Assembly: GCA_016281435.1 (NCBI GenBank)
Contig: JAEEIQ010000067.1
Coordinates: 18,031-82,030 of the forward strand
Length of the DNA: 64,000 nucleotides
From: Bacteroidales bacterium
GTDB lineage: Bacteria; Bacteroidota; Bacteroidia; Bacteroidales; UBA932
Reading direction: 5' to 3'
Made by a program: the position numbers and the translations under genes. Positions within the stretch are counted from its first letter, which is position 1. Every line of letters starts with the position of its first letter. Below the pieces are notes generated by a model, which saw only the letters and a program-made list of their open reading frames with translations, ran no database searches and had not been told where the DNA came from. Shown here piece by piece: positions 8,294 through 16,574 of the stretch.

Positions 8294-9292
8294 ATGAAGA
8301 TAGGGGACATAGACCTTGGAGAGAGGCCGGTGCTGCTGGCCCCGATGGAAGATGTGACCGACGCGTCTTTCCGCGTGCTCTGCCGGGAGCAGGGCGCCGA
8401 CATGGTCTATACCGAATTCGTCCCTTCCGACGGGCTCATCCGCGACGCGGCGAAGGCCATCGCGAAAATGCGCACCTCAGAAGAAGAGGCGCCCATCGGC
8501 ATCCAGATATACGGCCACATTCCCGAATCCATGGTCGAAGCGGCCCGGATGGCGGACAAGGCAGCCGAGATAGCCGGCGGGCACGGATCGGACCTCGTGG
8601 ACATCAATTTCGGCTGCCCGGTGTCGAAGATCGCCGGCCGCGGCGCCGGATCCGGGATGATGCGCGAGCCGGACAAGATGGTCGCGATAACGAAAGCTGT
8701 GGTGGAAGCGGTCCCGGACAAGCCGGTCACCGTCAAGACACGCCTTGGCTGGGACGACAACTCCAAGATCATAGTCGAACTTGCCGAAAGGCTGCAGGAC
8801 GTCGGCATCAAGGCCCTGACGGTCCACGGCCGCACCCGCTGCCAGCTCTACAAGGGCGAGGCGGACTGGACCCTCATCGGGAAAATCAAGGAGAATCCCA
8901 GGATGCATATCCCCATCATAGGCAACGGGGACATAAACTCCCCGCAGAAGGCCAAGGAAGCCTTCGGGCGCTACGGGGTGGACGGGATCATGGTAGGCCG
9001 TGCAACCTTCGGCCGGCCATGGATATTCAAAGAGATAAAGCACTTCCTCCGTACCGGGGAACTGCTTCCGGAACCGTCTGTTGCCGAAAGGGTCGCTCTC
9101 GCAAAACGGCATCTCGGCCTGTCGCTGGCCCTGAAGGGGCAGCCGCGCGGGATATTCGAGATGCGCCGGCATCTTTCCTGCTACTTCAAGGGCCTTCCCG
9201 ACTTCAAGGAAACCAGGATGAAGATGGTGACCACCACGGACGTGGATGAACTGTACGGAATTCTTGACTATATTTGCACAAGGTATGTTTGA
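8294..9292 (+). CDS. dus: tRNA-dihydrouridine synthase
   Basis: 332 residues, the full length of the DusB-like family. FMN TIM-barrel landmarks are present in order: LLAPMEDVTDASFR, DINFGCPVSKIAGRGAGSG (with the active-site Cys in the GCP motif), VKTRLGWDD, LTVHGRTR, IIGNGDI and GIMVGRATFGRPW. It reduces specific uridines in tRNA D-loops. The ATG at 8294 follows the promoter by 9 bases; any upstream reading would cross the divergent pepP gene. It overlaps lpxK by 8 bases. Confidence 0.95.
   Translation: MKIGDIDLGERPVLLAPMEDVTDASFRVLCREQGADMVYTEFVPSDGLIRDAAKAIAKMRTSEEEAPIGIQIYGHIPESMVEAARMADKAAEIAGGHGSDLVDINFGCPVSKIAGRGAGSGMMREPDKMVAITKAVVEAVPDKPVTVKTRLGWDDNSKIIVELAERLQDVGIKALTVHGRTRCQLYKGEADWTLIGKIKENPRMHIPIIGNGDINSPQKAKEAFGRYGVDGIMVGRATFGRPWIFKEIKHFLRTGELLPEPSVAERVALAKRHLGLSLALKGQPRGIFEMRRHLSCYFKGLPDFKETRMKMVTTTDVDELYGILDYICTRYV
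9269..9276 (+). promoter_or_regulatory. Possible internal promoter for lpxK
   Basis: TATATTTG inside the end of dus, a full TAnnTTTG match 8 bases before the lpxK ATG. It may give lpxK a transcript independent of dus. Confidence 0.4.
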
Positions 9293-10415
9293 CAAGATCC
9301 TGCTTTTCCCATACGCTTTCATGCTGCGCCTGCGCCATTTCCTGTATGACAAGGGCATCAAGAAGGTCCGCCGGGCGGACGTGCCGACGGTCTGTGTCGG
9401 CAACGTCACCGTCGGAGGCACGGGAAAAACCCCGCATACGGAGATGATCCTGAGGCTGCTGCTGGCCTCCGACCGGGCCGGAAGCCGCAATCTGGCGGTC
9501 CTGTCGCGTGGATACAAGCGCCGCAGCCGCGGTTTCCAGCAGGTCATGCCCGATTCCCCTTCCGCCTTCTCCGGCGACGAGCCCCTGCAGATAAAGAAGA
9601 AATTCCCCATAGTCACCGTCGCCGTGGACAAGGACCGCGTCGAAGGCTGCGACCTCCTGGCCCATCCGGAAAAGCTCCAGGAGGGCAAAAGGCGACTTCG
9701 CCGCTGCAAGGACAAGGTCTTCCCGCCCGCCGGGCTGATCATCCTTGACGACGCATTCCAGTACCGCAGGCTCAAGGCGACCCTCGACATTGTGCTGGTC
9801 GATTGGAACCGGCCGGTCTACAAGGACCGTCTCATGCCTTTCGGACGTCTGCGCGACCTGCCGTCCAGGCTGCACTCGGCGGACATCATAATAGTCACCA
9901 AGTGCCCCCACGAACTGGACAACTGGGAGAAGACCTCCTTCGCCTATACCCTCGGCCTGCGGGACTTCGCCACCTCGACCTGCGCCGGAACAACCGCGAA
10001 GGGAAAGGTCCAGCACGTGTTCTACACGACGGTGGATTACGACGCTCCGCTGCCGGTCTTCGAAGACTCCGATCCCCGCTACGTGTACTCCAAGCGGCTG
10101 ATCCTCTTTACTGGTATCGCGAACGACGGGGCCATGCGCCGCTACCTCTGCGACAAGTACAAGATAGTGCGCCGCTTCCGTTTCCCGGACCACCACCGCT
10201 ACAGCCGTGCCGACTTCGCCAGCCTTTCCGCTGCGGCTACAAAATGGCCCACGGCCGTCCTGATGACCACGGAGAAAGACGCCCGCAGGGTCGCGGACGC
10301 GAAAAAAATCCCCCCGCAGCTGCGCGAGAGGATGTTCTATCTGCCCATCCGGGCTGAATTCCTTTCGGAGGCGGAAAAGACGATCTTCTCCGACCTGCTT
10401 GAGGATTCGCTTTAG
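9285..10415 (+). CDS. lpxK: Tetraacyldisaccharide 4'-kinase
   Basis: 376 residues. The N-terminus (LLFPYAFMLRLRHFLYD) is the membrane-associated helix of LpxK, followed by the P-loop region VCVGNVTVGGTGKTPHTE (about 41-58), LAVLSRGYKRRSRGF, the Asp-rich LIILDDAFQYRRLKA and the C-terminal FPDHHRYS and MTTEKDARR motifs. It phosphorylates the lipid A precursor at the 4' position on the inner membrane. Its 3' end overlaps that of the convergent frr gene by 4 bases. Confidence 0.95.
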   Translation: MFDKILLFPYAFMLRLRHFLYDKGIKKVRRADVPTVCVGNVTVGGTGKTPHTEMILRLLLASDRAGSRNLAVLSRGYKRRSRGFQQVMPDSPSAFSGDEPLQIKKKFPIVTVAVDKDRVEGCDLLAHPEKLQEGKRRLRRCKDKVFPPAGLIILDDAFQYRRLKATLDIVLVDWNRPVYKDRLMPFGRLRDLPSRLHSADIIIVTKCPHELDNWEKTSFAYTLGLRDFATSTCAGTTAKGKVQHVFYTTVDYDAPLPVFEDSDPRYVYSKRLILFTGIANDGAMRRYLCDKYKIVRRFRFPDHHRYSRADFASLSAAATKWPTAVLMTTEKDARRVADAKKIPPQLRERMFYLPIRAEFLSEAEKTIFSDLLEDSL

Positions 10416-10981
10416 ACGGTCATTATTTCCTTTTCCTTTGCGGAGACGATCTCATCGACGGACTTGACGTTCTTGTCGGTGATCTTCTGCACTTCGCCTT
10501 CGGCCTCCTTCTCGGTGTCCTCGGACATCCCTTCGTTCTTCTGGGCCTTCTTCAGGGTGTCCACGGCGTCGCGGCGGGCGTTGCGTATCGTGACCTTGAC
10601 GTTCTCTCCGGCTGCCTTTGCCTTTTTGATGAGGTCGCGGCGCCTTTCCTCAGTCAGGGCAGGCACGACGCAGCGGATGATCTCGCCGTTGTTGGACGGG
10701 GTCAGTCCGATGTTCGCATCAAGGATGGCTTTCTCGATAGCTCCGATAAGGCTCTTTTCCCAGGGCTGTATGGCCAGGGTCTTGGCGTCGGGGGTGGTGA
10801 TGGAAGAAACCTGCTGCAGGGGAGTGGGGGTCCCGTAATAGTTCACCATCACACCCTTGAAGATGGACGGGTTGGCCTTGCCTACGCGATAGTTCTTGAG
10901 GTCTTCCTCGAGAAAGGCCACGGCTTCCTGCATTTTCTCGTCAGCTGCGCCGACGATTTCCTTTGCTCTGTCTGTCAACAT
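10412..10981 (-). CDS. frr: Ribosome recycling factor
   Basis: 189 residues, close to the 185-residue norm. Recognisable by GKANPSIFKGVMVNYYGTPT, SSITTPDAKTLAIQPWEKS, IGLTPSNNGEIIRCVVPALT and the RRDAVDTLKKAQK region of the three-helix arm. It releases ribosomes from mRNA after termination together with EF-G. It lies 17 bases downstream of pyrH on the same strand, the conserved pyrH-frr order. Confidence 0.97.
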   Translation of the reverse strand: MLTDRAKEIVGAADEKMQEAVAFLEEDLKNYRVGKANPSIFKGVMVNYYGTPTPLQQVSSITTPDAKTLAIQPWEKSLIGAIEKAILDANIGLTPSNNGEIIRCVVPALTEERRRDLIKKAKAAGENVKVTIRNARRDAVDTLKKAQKNEGMSEDTEKEAEGEVQKITDKNVKSVDEIVSAKEKEIMTV

Positions 10982-10998
10982 ATTCTTTGATTCTTATA

Positions 10999-11703
10999 TT
11001 AAGCATGAACAAGAGTCCCGACCTTCTCGCCCTTGAGTATGGCCGCAAGGGCGCCGGGAGCGTTGATATCGAAAACGACGATGGGCACGGGCCCCTGCTC
11101 GCAGAGGGCGAAGGCGGTGGCGTCCATGACCTTGAGCCGGTCTGCAAGGGCCTTGCCGAAAGTCAGCTCATCGTATTTGACGGCCGAAGGATCCTTCTCT
11201 GGGTCGGCGGTATAGACTCCGTCCACGCGCGTCCCTTTCAGGAGGGCGTTCGCGCCGATTTCGAGGGCGCGGAGGGCCGCTCCGGAATCAGTCGTGAAAT
11301 AAGGGTTGCCCGTCCCTCCGGCGAGGATGGCGACCCCGCCTTCTTCCATGACCTTGACCGCGTCTTCGCGCACATAGTAGCGGGCCACCGGCGCCATGGG
11401 GGTCGCTGTGAAAACTTCCGCATCGATGCCTTCCTGCCTCAGTGCAGAGGCGAGTGCGAGTCCGTTTATGACGGTCGCGAGCATGCCCATGCGGTCCCCG
11501 CTGACGCGGTCGAAGCCCTTGCCCATGCCCTGCAGGCCGCGGAAGATGTTCCCGCCGCCGTTCACGATGGCGATCTGGTGTCCTGCACGGACGGCTTCAG
11601 CCACCTCGGAGGCATACTTTTTCAGGCATTCGACTTCGATTCCCTTGCCGGCCGGGCCGCCGAGGCTCTCGCCGCTGAGTTTGAGCAGTACTCTCTTGTA
11701 CAT
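10999..11703 (-). CDS. pyrH: UMP kinase
   Basis: 234 residues starting MYKRVLLKLSGESLGG, the usual N-terminus. NGGGNIFRG, DRMGMLATVINGLAL, GTGNPYFTTDSGAALRA and the C-terminal VFDINAPGALA are amino-acid kinase landmarks of bacterial UMP kinase, which makes UDP from UMP. The ATG at 11703 is preferred over the TTG at 11724 because that TTG is inside the -7 box. It is followed by frr. Confidence 0.95.
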   Translation of the reverse strand: MYKRVLLKLSGESLGGPAGKGIEVECLKKYASEVAEAVRAGHQIAIVNGGGNIFRGLQGMGKGFDRVSGDRMGMLATVINGLALASALRQEGIDAEVFTATPMAPVARYYVREDAVKVMEEGGVAILAGGTGNPYFTTDSGAALRALEIGANALLKGTRVDGVYTADPEKDPSAVKYDELTFGKALADRLKVMDATAFALCEQGPVPIVVFDINAPGALAAILKGEKVGTLVHA

Positions 11704-11721
11704 TTTCCAATTATTTGGTAA

Positions 11722-11729
11722 CAAAAGTA
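11722..11729 (-). promoter_or_regulatory. -7 box for pyrH-frr
   Basis: TACTTTTG on the minus strand, 18 bases before the pyrH ATG; matches TAnnTTTG. Confidence 0.55.
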
Positions 11730-11761
11730 CCGAAATAATGCGACATCTCCAATTATTTACC

Positions 11762-11769
11762 TATATTTG
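11762..11769 (+). promoter_or_regulatory. -7 box for the 264-residue lipoprotein gene
   Basis: TATATTTG, a TAnnTTTG match, 31 bases before the ATG at 11801. Confidence 0.5.
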
Positions 11770-11800
11770 GGAGTTAACCCTTAAAAAACAGTAGAGGATT

Positions 11801-12595
11801 ATGAAAAAATTGACACTGATCTTTGCGGCCTTCGGCCTGCTCCTTTGCGCTTGCGAAAAAGAGAAGAATTCAGTAAATGACGATGCTCTGGTAGGAGAGT
11901 GGACTAACACCATCGCCGGTTTTAACCAGACCATGACATTCGGAAAGGATGGCAAATATTCCCAAACGGACGATGACGTGCTAACTAAAGGAAAATGGGA
12001 GCTGAAAGGCTCTGACTTAATTATATTGACAGAATCGTCGGATCCGGAGTCGGATGAAATGGTGAGGATGGATGTAAAAGTCAAGTTTCTTGGCGGGAAA
12101 GCCGCTCTGGTTACCGAATCTGAATACGAAGACGATTTCTCCGGGAAACAAAAAATAAGTTCTCTCTATTATAAGAAAGGGGCACAGGTTCAGTCCGGCA
12201 CCTTGAAGGACGGCCGCTATGACGCTCCCCACACTGGAATCAAGGGCAGCGGAAACTATGACAGAACGGCCAGTTTCGTCGTGAAGGGAAATCAGGTGGA
12301 TCTCTACGTCCACGCCTGGGGCTGCCATCTCAGAGGAACTTACAAAATCGAGAACGGAGTATTTATTTTCAACCCCACCTGGGGCGAGTACGGACAATCC
12401 TCAGACGGCGGCTGGTCTGCCGGAGAAGCCGATATCGACTTTGAGAACTTCAGTTTCAACAATTCGAAATATCACTGGATTGAAGGAATGACGTATCAGG
12501 ATGTTTTCAGTTCATTCCCCATGTGCGTGTCGGATGATGGCAAAGAATTATACTTCTCCACCGCCGGTTTTACCAAATGGGCATTCCTCAGATAA
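11801..12595 (+). CDS. Lipoprotein of unknown function, lipocalin-like N-terminal part
   Basis: 264 residues with a lipoprotein signal (MKKLTLIFAAFGLLLCACEK, lipobox Cys at about 18). Residues 28-75 (LVGEWTNTIAGFNQTMTFGKDGKY, shown here in part, then KGKWELKGSDLIIL) resemble the lipocalin-like domains of Bacteroidales lipoproteins, where a WxW-type strand opens a small beta barrel. The C-terminal half is rich in Gly, Trp, Tyr and Asn and is not recognised. It is noticeably less GC-rich than the genes around it and stands alone between pyrH and the cytochrome b gene with its own promoter. Confidence 0.7.
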   Translation: MKKLTLIFAAFGLLLCACEKEKNSVNDDALVGEWTNTIAGFNQTMTFGKDGKYSQTDDDVLTKGKWELKGSDLIILTESSDPESDEMVRMDVKVKFLGGKAALVTESEYEDDFSGKQKISSLYYKKGAQVQSGTLKDGRYDAPHTGIKGSGNYDRTASFVVKGNQVDLYVHAWGCHLRGTYKIENGVFIFNPTWGEYGQSSDGGWSAGEADIDFENFSFNNSKYHWIEGMTYQDVFSSFPMCVSDDGKELYFSTAGFTKWAFLR

Positions 12596-12615
12596 CTTTT
12601 ATCCGGGAAAATTGC

Positions 12616-12623
12616 TACATTTG
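12616..12623 (+). promoter_or_regulatory. -7 box for the cytochrome b gene
   Basis: TACATTTG, a TAnnTTTG match, 18 bases before the ATG at 12642. Confidence 0.55.
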
Positions 12624-12641
12624 CATCCAAATTATAGATAA

Positions 12642-13370
12642 ATGGCAAATTTCTTTACTTCGTCAATCGGCAAGAAATTCATTCAGGCCGTCAGCGGCGC
12701 CTTCCTCATCATCTTCCTGCTCCTGCACGGAACGATCAATTTCTTCTCAGTGATCGACAGCTTCACCGGAAAGTTCGGAATCGCCGCCGATGACGATGTG
12801 CTCTTCTCCGCCGGGGACGGCCTCTTCAAGCTGGGCTGCGACTTCATGTCCACCCCGGTCATCAGCATCATGGTTCCCATCCTGGCGCTGGGCTTCCTCG
12901 TGCACATCGGATACGGCTGCTGGCTGACATGGCAGAACATCCGCGCCCGCGGTGGCGTGAAGCGCTATGAGGTCTCCTCGAAGGCTGCCGCCGATTCATG
13001 GTCCGCGCGCAACATGTTCGTCCTCGGAATCGTCATCCTCGGCTTCCTTGGCTTCCACCTGACCCATTTCTGGGCCAAGATGCAGCTCCCCGAGATGTTC
13101 GGGATCGGAACTTTCGAGAATAATCCCTATTACCTGCTCTGCGCCACGTTCGGCAAATGGTGGATCCTTGCGCTCTATCTCGTATGGTTCGCCGCAATAT
13201 GGATGCACCTCGTGCACGGCTTCTGGAGCATGTTCCAGACGGTCGGATGGAACGGAAGCATCTGGTTCAAGAGGCTGAGGGTCATAGGCGTCATCGTCGC
13301 GTCCCTTATAGTTTTCCTCTTCGTAGCAACTGCCATCAACGCATTTGTCCAGGTGAACTTCCTCCTGTAA
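12642..13370 (+). CDS. frdC: Fumarate reductase / succinate dehydrogenase cytochrome b subunit
   Basis: 242 residues with about five transmembrane helices. It starts MANFFTSSIGKKFIQAVSG with AFLIIFLLLHGTINFF, the usual opening of the Bacteroidetes-type di-haem cytochrome b (SdhC/FrdC), with candidate haem-ligand histidines in LLLHG, LVHIGYG, GFHLTHFW and HLVHGFWSMFQT. It anchors the flavoprotein and iron-sulfur subunits in the inner membrane and passes electrons to or from quinone. The flavoprotein and iron-sulfur genes that normally follow it are not here; rplM begins 100 bases downstream. Confidence 0.92.
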   Translation: MANFFTSSIGKKFIQAVSGAFLIIFLLLHGTINFFSVIDSFTGKFGIAADDDVLFSAGDGLFKLGCDFMSTPVISIMVPILALGFLVHIGYGCWLTWQNIRARGGVKRYEVSSKAAADSWSARNMFVLGIVILGFLGFHLTHFWAKMQLPEMFGIGTFENNPYYLLCATFGKWWILALYLVWFAAIWMHLVHGFWSMFQTVGWNGSIWFKRLRVIGVIVASLIVFLFVATAINAFVQVNFLL

Positions 13371-13404
13371 GGGACCGGGATTTTGTTTTTCCGGAAAATT
13401 TAAG

Positions 13405-13412
13405 TACCTTTG
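13405..13412 (+). promoter_or_regulatory. -7 box for the rplM-rpsI operon
   Basis: TACCTTTG, a TAnnTTTG match, 57 bases before the rplM start. A 12-base palindrome TTTTCCGGAAAA lies just upstream at 13387-13398. Confidence 0.55.
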
Positions 13413-13469
13413 CGACCCCTAATATGAACAGGGATCGCAATTTTTATTAACTATTTAAAGATCAAGACA

Positions 13470-13922
13470 GTGGACACACAAAGCTACAAAACGGTCTCTT
13501 TGAACAAGAATACCGTACAGAAAGAGTGGGTCGTCATTGACGCGACGGATCTCGCACTTGGTCGTCTCGCTTCCCGCGTGGCTCTTGTCCTCCGTGGCAA
13601 GAACAAGGCGGGTTTCACCCCGCACGTCGACTGCGGTGACAACGTCATCGTCGTCAATGCGGAGAAGGTCGCCCTCAAGGGCAAGAAGATGACCGACCGC
13701 GTGTACACGCGCTACACCGGATATCCGGGTGGACAGCGTTTCACCACGCCGAAGGAGATCCTCGAGAAGAGGCCCACCGAGCTCGTCAGGAGAGCAGTCA
13801 AGGGTATGCTCCCCAAGACTCGTCTTGGCGCCGTGATTCTTGGCAACCTGCATGTTTATGCCGGTCCCGAGCATCCGCACCAGGCCCAGAACCCTAAAGT
13901 TATCAAGTTGGACGAAATTTAA
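13470..13922 (+). CDS. rplM: 50S ribosomal protein L13
   Basis: 150 residues. It starts with GTG at 13470, giving MDTQSYKTVSLNK, the start shared by Bacteroidetes L13 proteins. Family motifs DATDLALGRLASRVA, HVDCGDNVIVVNAEKVALKG, YTGYPGGQR and VKGMLPKTRLG follow. It is an early-assembly 23S rRNA-binding protein. rpsI follows after 9 bases, the universal L13-S9 pairing. Confidence 0.97.
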   Translation: MDTQSYKTVSLNKNTVQKEWVVIDATDLALGRLASRVALVLRGKNKAGFTPHVDCGDNVIVVNAEKVALKGKKMTDRVYTRYTGYPGGQRFTTPKEILEKRPTELVRRAVKGMLPKTRLGAVILGNLHVYAGPEHPHQAQNPKVIKLDEI

Positions 13923-13931
13923 ACAGAGCAA

Positions 13932-14321
13932 ATGGAACAGACACACGCCCTTGGAAGACGTAAAGCAGCTGTGGCTCGCGTTTATCTCTCAGCCGGCAAC
14001 GGACAGATGACCATCAACGGACGTCCCCTCGAGAACTACTTCGCCGAGGATGCGCTCCGCTACATCGTCAATCAGCCGTTCGAGGTCACCCAGACCGCAG
14101 GCCAGTTCGACACCAAGATCACCATCGTTGGCGGTGGCATCAAGGGTCAGGCCGAAGCTATCCGTCTCGGGATCTCCCGCGCCCTCTGCGAGGTTGACAA
14201 GGAAGCATACCGTTCCGTGCTCAAGGCAGCCGGTTTCCTCACCCGCGACGCACGCGAGGTCGAGCGCAAGAAACCCGGTCAGCCCGGTGCACGCAGGCGC
14301 TTCCAGTTCAGCAAGCGTTAA
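13932..14321 (+). CDS. rpsI: 30S ribosomal protein S9
   Basis: 129 residues. HALGRRKAAVARVYLSAGNG at the start and the terminal basic tail ARRRFQFSKR are the S9 hallmarks; the tail reaches into the ribosomal P site. It is co-transcribed with rplM. Confidence 0.97.
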   Translation: MEQTHALGRRKAAVARVYLSAGNGQMTINGRPLENYFAEDALRYIVNQPFEVTQTAGQFDTKITIVGGGIKGQAEAIRLGISRALCEVDKEAYRSVLKAAGFLTRDAREVERKKPGQPGARRRFQFSKR

Positions 14322-14487
14322 ACACCTGCCGCTTTACACCACTGCACAGACGCGGTTCCAAACCGCTCCCTGAAGAGCAGTTGCCGCGCTGCGGAAAATC
14401 CGGAAGACCGCTCACAGCGTTACTTCGGGATTGATGAAAAGAGGCCCCTTGAGAAGGGGAGAGAAACAAAAAGAAAAACAAACAAAA
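14322..14487 (+). promoter_or_regulatory. rpsI-rpsB intergenic leader with hairpin
   Basis: 166 bases without a gene between S9 and S2. It holds a perfect hairpin at 14445-14459 (CCCCTT, loop GAG, AAGGGG) about 28 bases before the rpsB ATG, with no T-run, so it is not a terminator. The position is compatible with an S2-responsive leader, but no known motif was identified. Confidence 0.35.
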
Positions 14488-15330
14488 ATGTCACGTACAA
14501 ATTTCCAAGAACTGCTTGATGCAGGCGTACACTTCGGACATCTCGCCCGCAAGTGGAACCCCAAGATGGCTCCCTACATCTTCGACCAGAAGAACGGGAT
14601 CCACATCATCGACCTGCACAAGACCGTCGTCAAGATAGACGAGGCAGCTGAAGAGATGAAGCTTCTGGCCAAGAGCGGCCGCAAGATCCTCTTCGTCGCC
14701 ACAAAGAAGCAGGCCAAGGACATCGTGTCCGAGAAGGCCACCGCGGTCAACATGCCCTCCGTGACTGAGAGGTGGGCCGGCGGAATGCTTACCAATTTCC
14801 CTACCATCCGCAAGGCCATCAAGAAGATGAGCACCATCGACAAGATGAAGGAGGATGGCACTTTTGACAAACTCGCGAAGAGAGAGCGTCTCCAGGTCGA
14901 CCGTCAGAGGGCGAAACTCGAGAAGAACCTCGGCTCCATCAAGGATATGAGCCGTCTCCCTTCAGCGATCTTCGTCGTCGATATCCAGAAAGAGGCCAAC
15001 GCCGTCAAGGAAGCCAACCGTCTGAATATCCCGGTATTCGCAATGGTTGATACATGTTGCGATCCCACACCTGTCGATTATGTAATACCGGCAAATGACG
15101 ATGCGACGAAGTCTATCGAGTGCATCATGAACATCCTCTGCGCCGCCATCCAGGAAGGCCTTGAAGAGCGCAAGCTCGAGAAGGACAAGGAAGCCGCAAC
15201 GGAAGAGGAGACCGAAGCGAAGCCCGCAGAGCGCAAGCTCCGCGCCCGCAAGGCCGCCAAGGCCGAAGAGGCTCCCGCTGCCGAACCCGTCGCAGAAGCC
15301 GAGGCTCCCGCAGCCGAGGCCGAGAAGTAA
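14488..15330 (+). CDS. rpsB: 30S ribosomal protein S2
   Basis: 280 residues starting MSRTNFQELLDAGVHFGHLA; HVGH-type, KWNPKMAPYIF, RWAGGMLTNF and VDTCCDPTPVDYVIPANDDA are S2 signatures. The last 45 or so residues are an Ala/Glu/Lys/Pro-rich low-complexity tail beyond the usual fold, as seen in some Bacteroidales. The ATG at 14488 is chosen over the in-frame 14431 because it gives the family N-terminus. tsf follows. Confidence 0.97.
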   Translation: MSRTNFQELLDAGVHFGHLARKWNPKMAPYIFDQKNGIHIIDLHKTVVKIDEAAEEMKLLAKSGRKILFVATKKQAKDIVSEKATAVNMPSVTERWAGGMLTNFPTIRKAIKKMSTIDKMKEDGTFDKLAKRERLQVDRQRAKLEKNLGSIKDMSRLPSAIFVVDIQKEANAVKEANRLNIPVFAMVDTCCDPTPVDYVIPANDDATKSIECIMNILCAAIQEGLEERKLEKDKEAATEEETEAKPAERKLRARKAAKAEEAPAAEPVAEAEAPAAEAEK

Positions 15331-15335
15331 GTTTG
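15328..15335 (+). promoter_or_regulatory. Possible tsf promoter overlapping the rpsB stop codon
   Basis: TAAGTTTG matches TAnnTTTG; its TAA is the rpsB stop. It ends 22 bases before the tsf ATG. Confidence 0.3.
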
Positions 15336-15357
15336 ACCTTTATTAAAAGAACAGATT

Positions 15358-16353
15358 ATGGAAATCAAGGCTGCAGATGTAATGAAGCTGCGCAAGATGA
15401 CCGCCGCCGGAATGATGGACTGCAAGAAGGCCCTCGTCGAGGCGGAAGGCAACTTCGACAAAGCAATCGCCATCATCCGTGAGAAGGGCAAGCTCGTGGC
15501 CGCCAAGAGGGCTGACCGCGAAACTTCCGAAGGTGCCGTCAAGGCCCGTGTGAACGGAAACAAGGCCATCCTCGTGTGCCTCGGATGCGAGACCGACTTC
15601 GTGTCCCGCAACGCGGACTTCCAGAACCTCGCCGACGCGATCGCCGATGTCGCCATCGCGAACTGCCCTGCAGACATCGAAGCCCTCAAGGCTTGCAAGA
15701 TGGCTGACGGCTACACCGTCGAAGAGGCTGTCGAGGCCCAGACCGGCAAGACCGGAGAGAAGCACGTCCTCGTGGCTTATTCCTTCGTCGAGGCTCCGTT
15801 CGTCGTGGAGTACATCCACAAGATCAACGGCAAGCTCGGCGCCCTCGTGGGATTCAACAAGGAAGTCCCCACCGACATCGCAAAGGGTGTCGTGATGCAG
15901 GTCGCTTCCATGAACCCCGTTTCCATCTCCAAGGAAGACTGCGCTCCCGAGATCATCGAGAACGAGTTCAACGTCGCGGTCCAGAAGACCAAGGACGAGC
16001 TCGTGAAGAAGGCGATCGACGCCGCCCTGACCAAGGCCGGCATCAATCCCGCCCACGTTGATAGCGAGGACCACATCGAGTCCAACACCGCGAAGGGATG
16101 GATCACTCCCGAGCAGGCCGCCAAGGCCCGCGAGATTATCAAGACCGTCGGCGAGCAGAAAGCCGCCAACCTTCCTGAGCAGATGATCCAGAACATCGCC
16201 AACGGACGCGTCCAGAAGTTCTTCAAGGAGAGCACCCTCGAGGAGCAGGAATATCAGATGTCCGACGACAAGATCTCCGTGAAGGCCGCCATCGAGAAGG
16301 CCGACAAGGATGCCAAGGTCGTCGTCTTCAAGAGGATATCCCTGAACGACTAA
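15358..16353 (+). CDS. tsf: Translation elongation factor Ts
   Basis: 331 residues, with a UBA-like N-terminal domain (VMKLRKMTAAGMMDCKKAL), the TDFV core (LGCETDFVSRN), two dimerisation/core subdomains and the C-terminal module. It is the nucleotide exchange factor for EF-Tu. It is longer than the E. coli protein by roughly 45 residues, as is common in Bacteroidetes. It ends the ribosomal cluster and is followed by a strong terminator. Confidence 0.97.
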   Translation: MEIKAADVMKLRKMTAAGMMDCKKALVEAEGNFDKAIAIIREKGKLVAAKRADRETSEGAVKARVNGNKAILVCLGCETDFVSRNADFQNLADAIADVAIANCPADIEALKACKMADGYTVEEAVEAQTGKTGEKHVLVAYSFVEAPFVVEYIHKINGKLGALVGFNKEVPTDIAKGVVMQVASMNPVSISKEDCAPEIIENEFNVAVQKTKDELVKKAIDAALTKAGINPAHVDSEDHIESNTAKGWITPEQAAKAREIIKTVGEQKAANLPEQMIQNIANGRVQKFFKESTLEEQEYQMSDDKISVKAAIEKADKDAKVVVFKRISLND

Positions 16354-16370
16354 GCTTTTCGGCAAAACGG

Positions 16371-16406
16371 AAAGCGGATGGCCCGAAAGGTCATCCGCTT
16401 TTTTTT
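16371..16406 (+). terminator. Rho-independent terminator of rpsB-tsf
   Basis: AAAGCGGATG (16371-16380) pairs perfectly with CATCCGCTTT; the stem extends inwards through a G-U and two G-C pairs to a CGAAA loop and is followed by a run of T. Confidence 0.92.
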
Positions 16407-16570
16407 GTTGCCATCGTTCTTTCCCTGCTCTCTTCCCTCTTCCCTCTCTCTCTCCTCTCTTCTCTCTTCCCTCCTCCCCCTCTCTCTCCTTCGCCCCTCT
16501 CTCCGTCCCTCTCCTCCGTCCCTCTCCTCCGTCCCCCTCCTCCGTCCCCCTCTCCGTCGTCGCACAGTTT
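16407..16570. repeat. Polypyrimidine (C/T) low-complexity tract
   Basis: From about 16418 to 16560 the plus strand is almost only C and T, with isolated G residues. The second half repeats CTCCTCCGTCCC-like units of about 12-13 bases. It has no plausible reading frame and lies right after the tsf terminator. Confidence 0.8.
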
Positions 16571-16574
16571 GCCC

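Noticed and set aside
8083..9249. 388-residue alternate frame over dus
   Set aside because: Composition (Arg/Gly/His/Pro-rich) is that of a frame-shifted shadow; dus is unambiguous.
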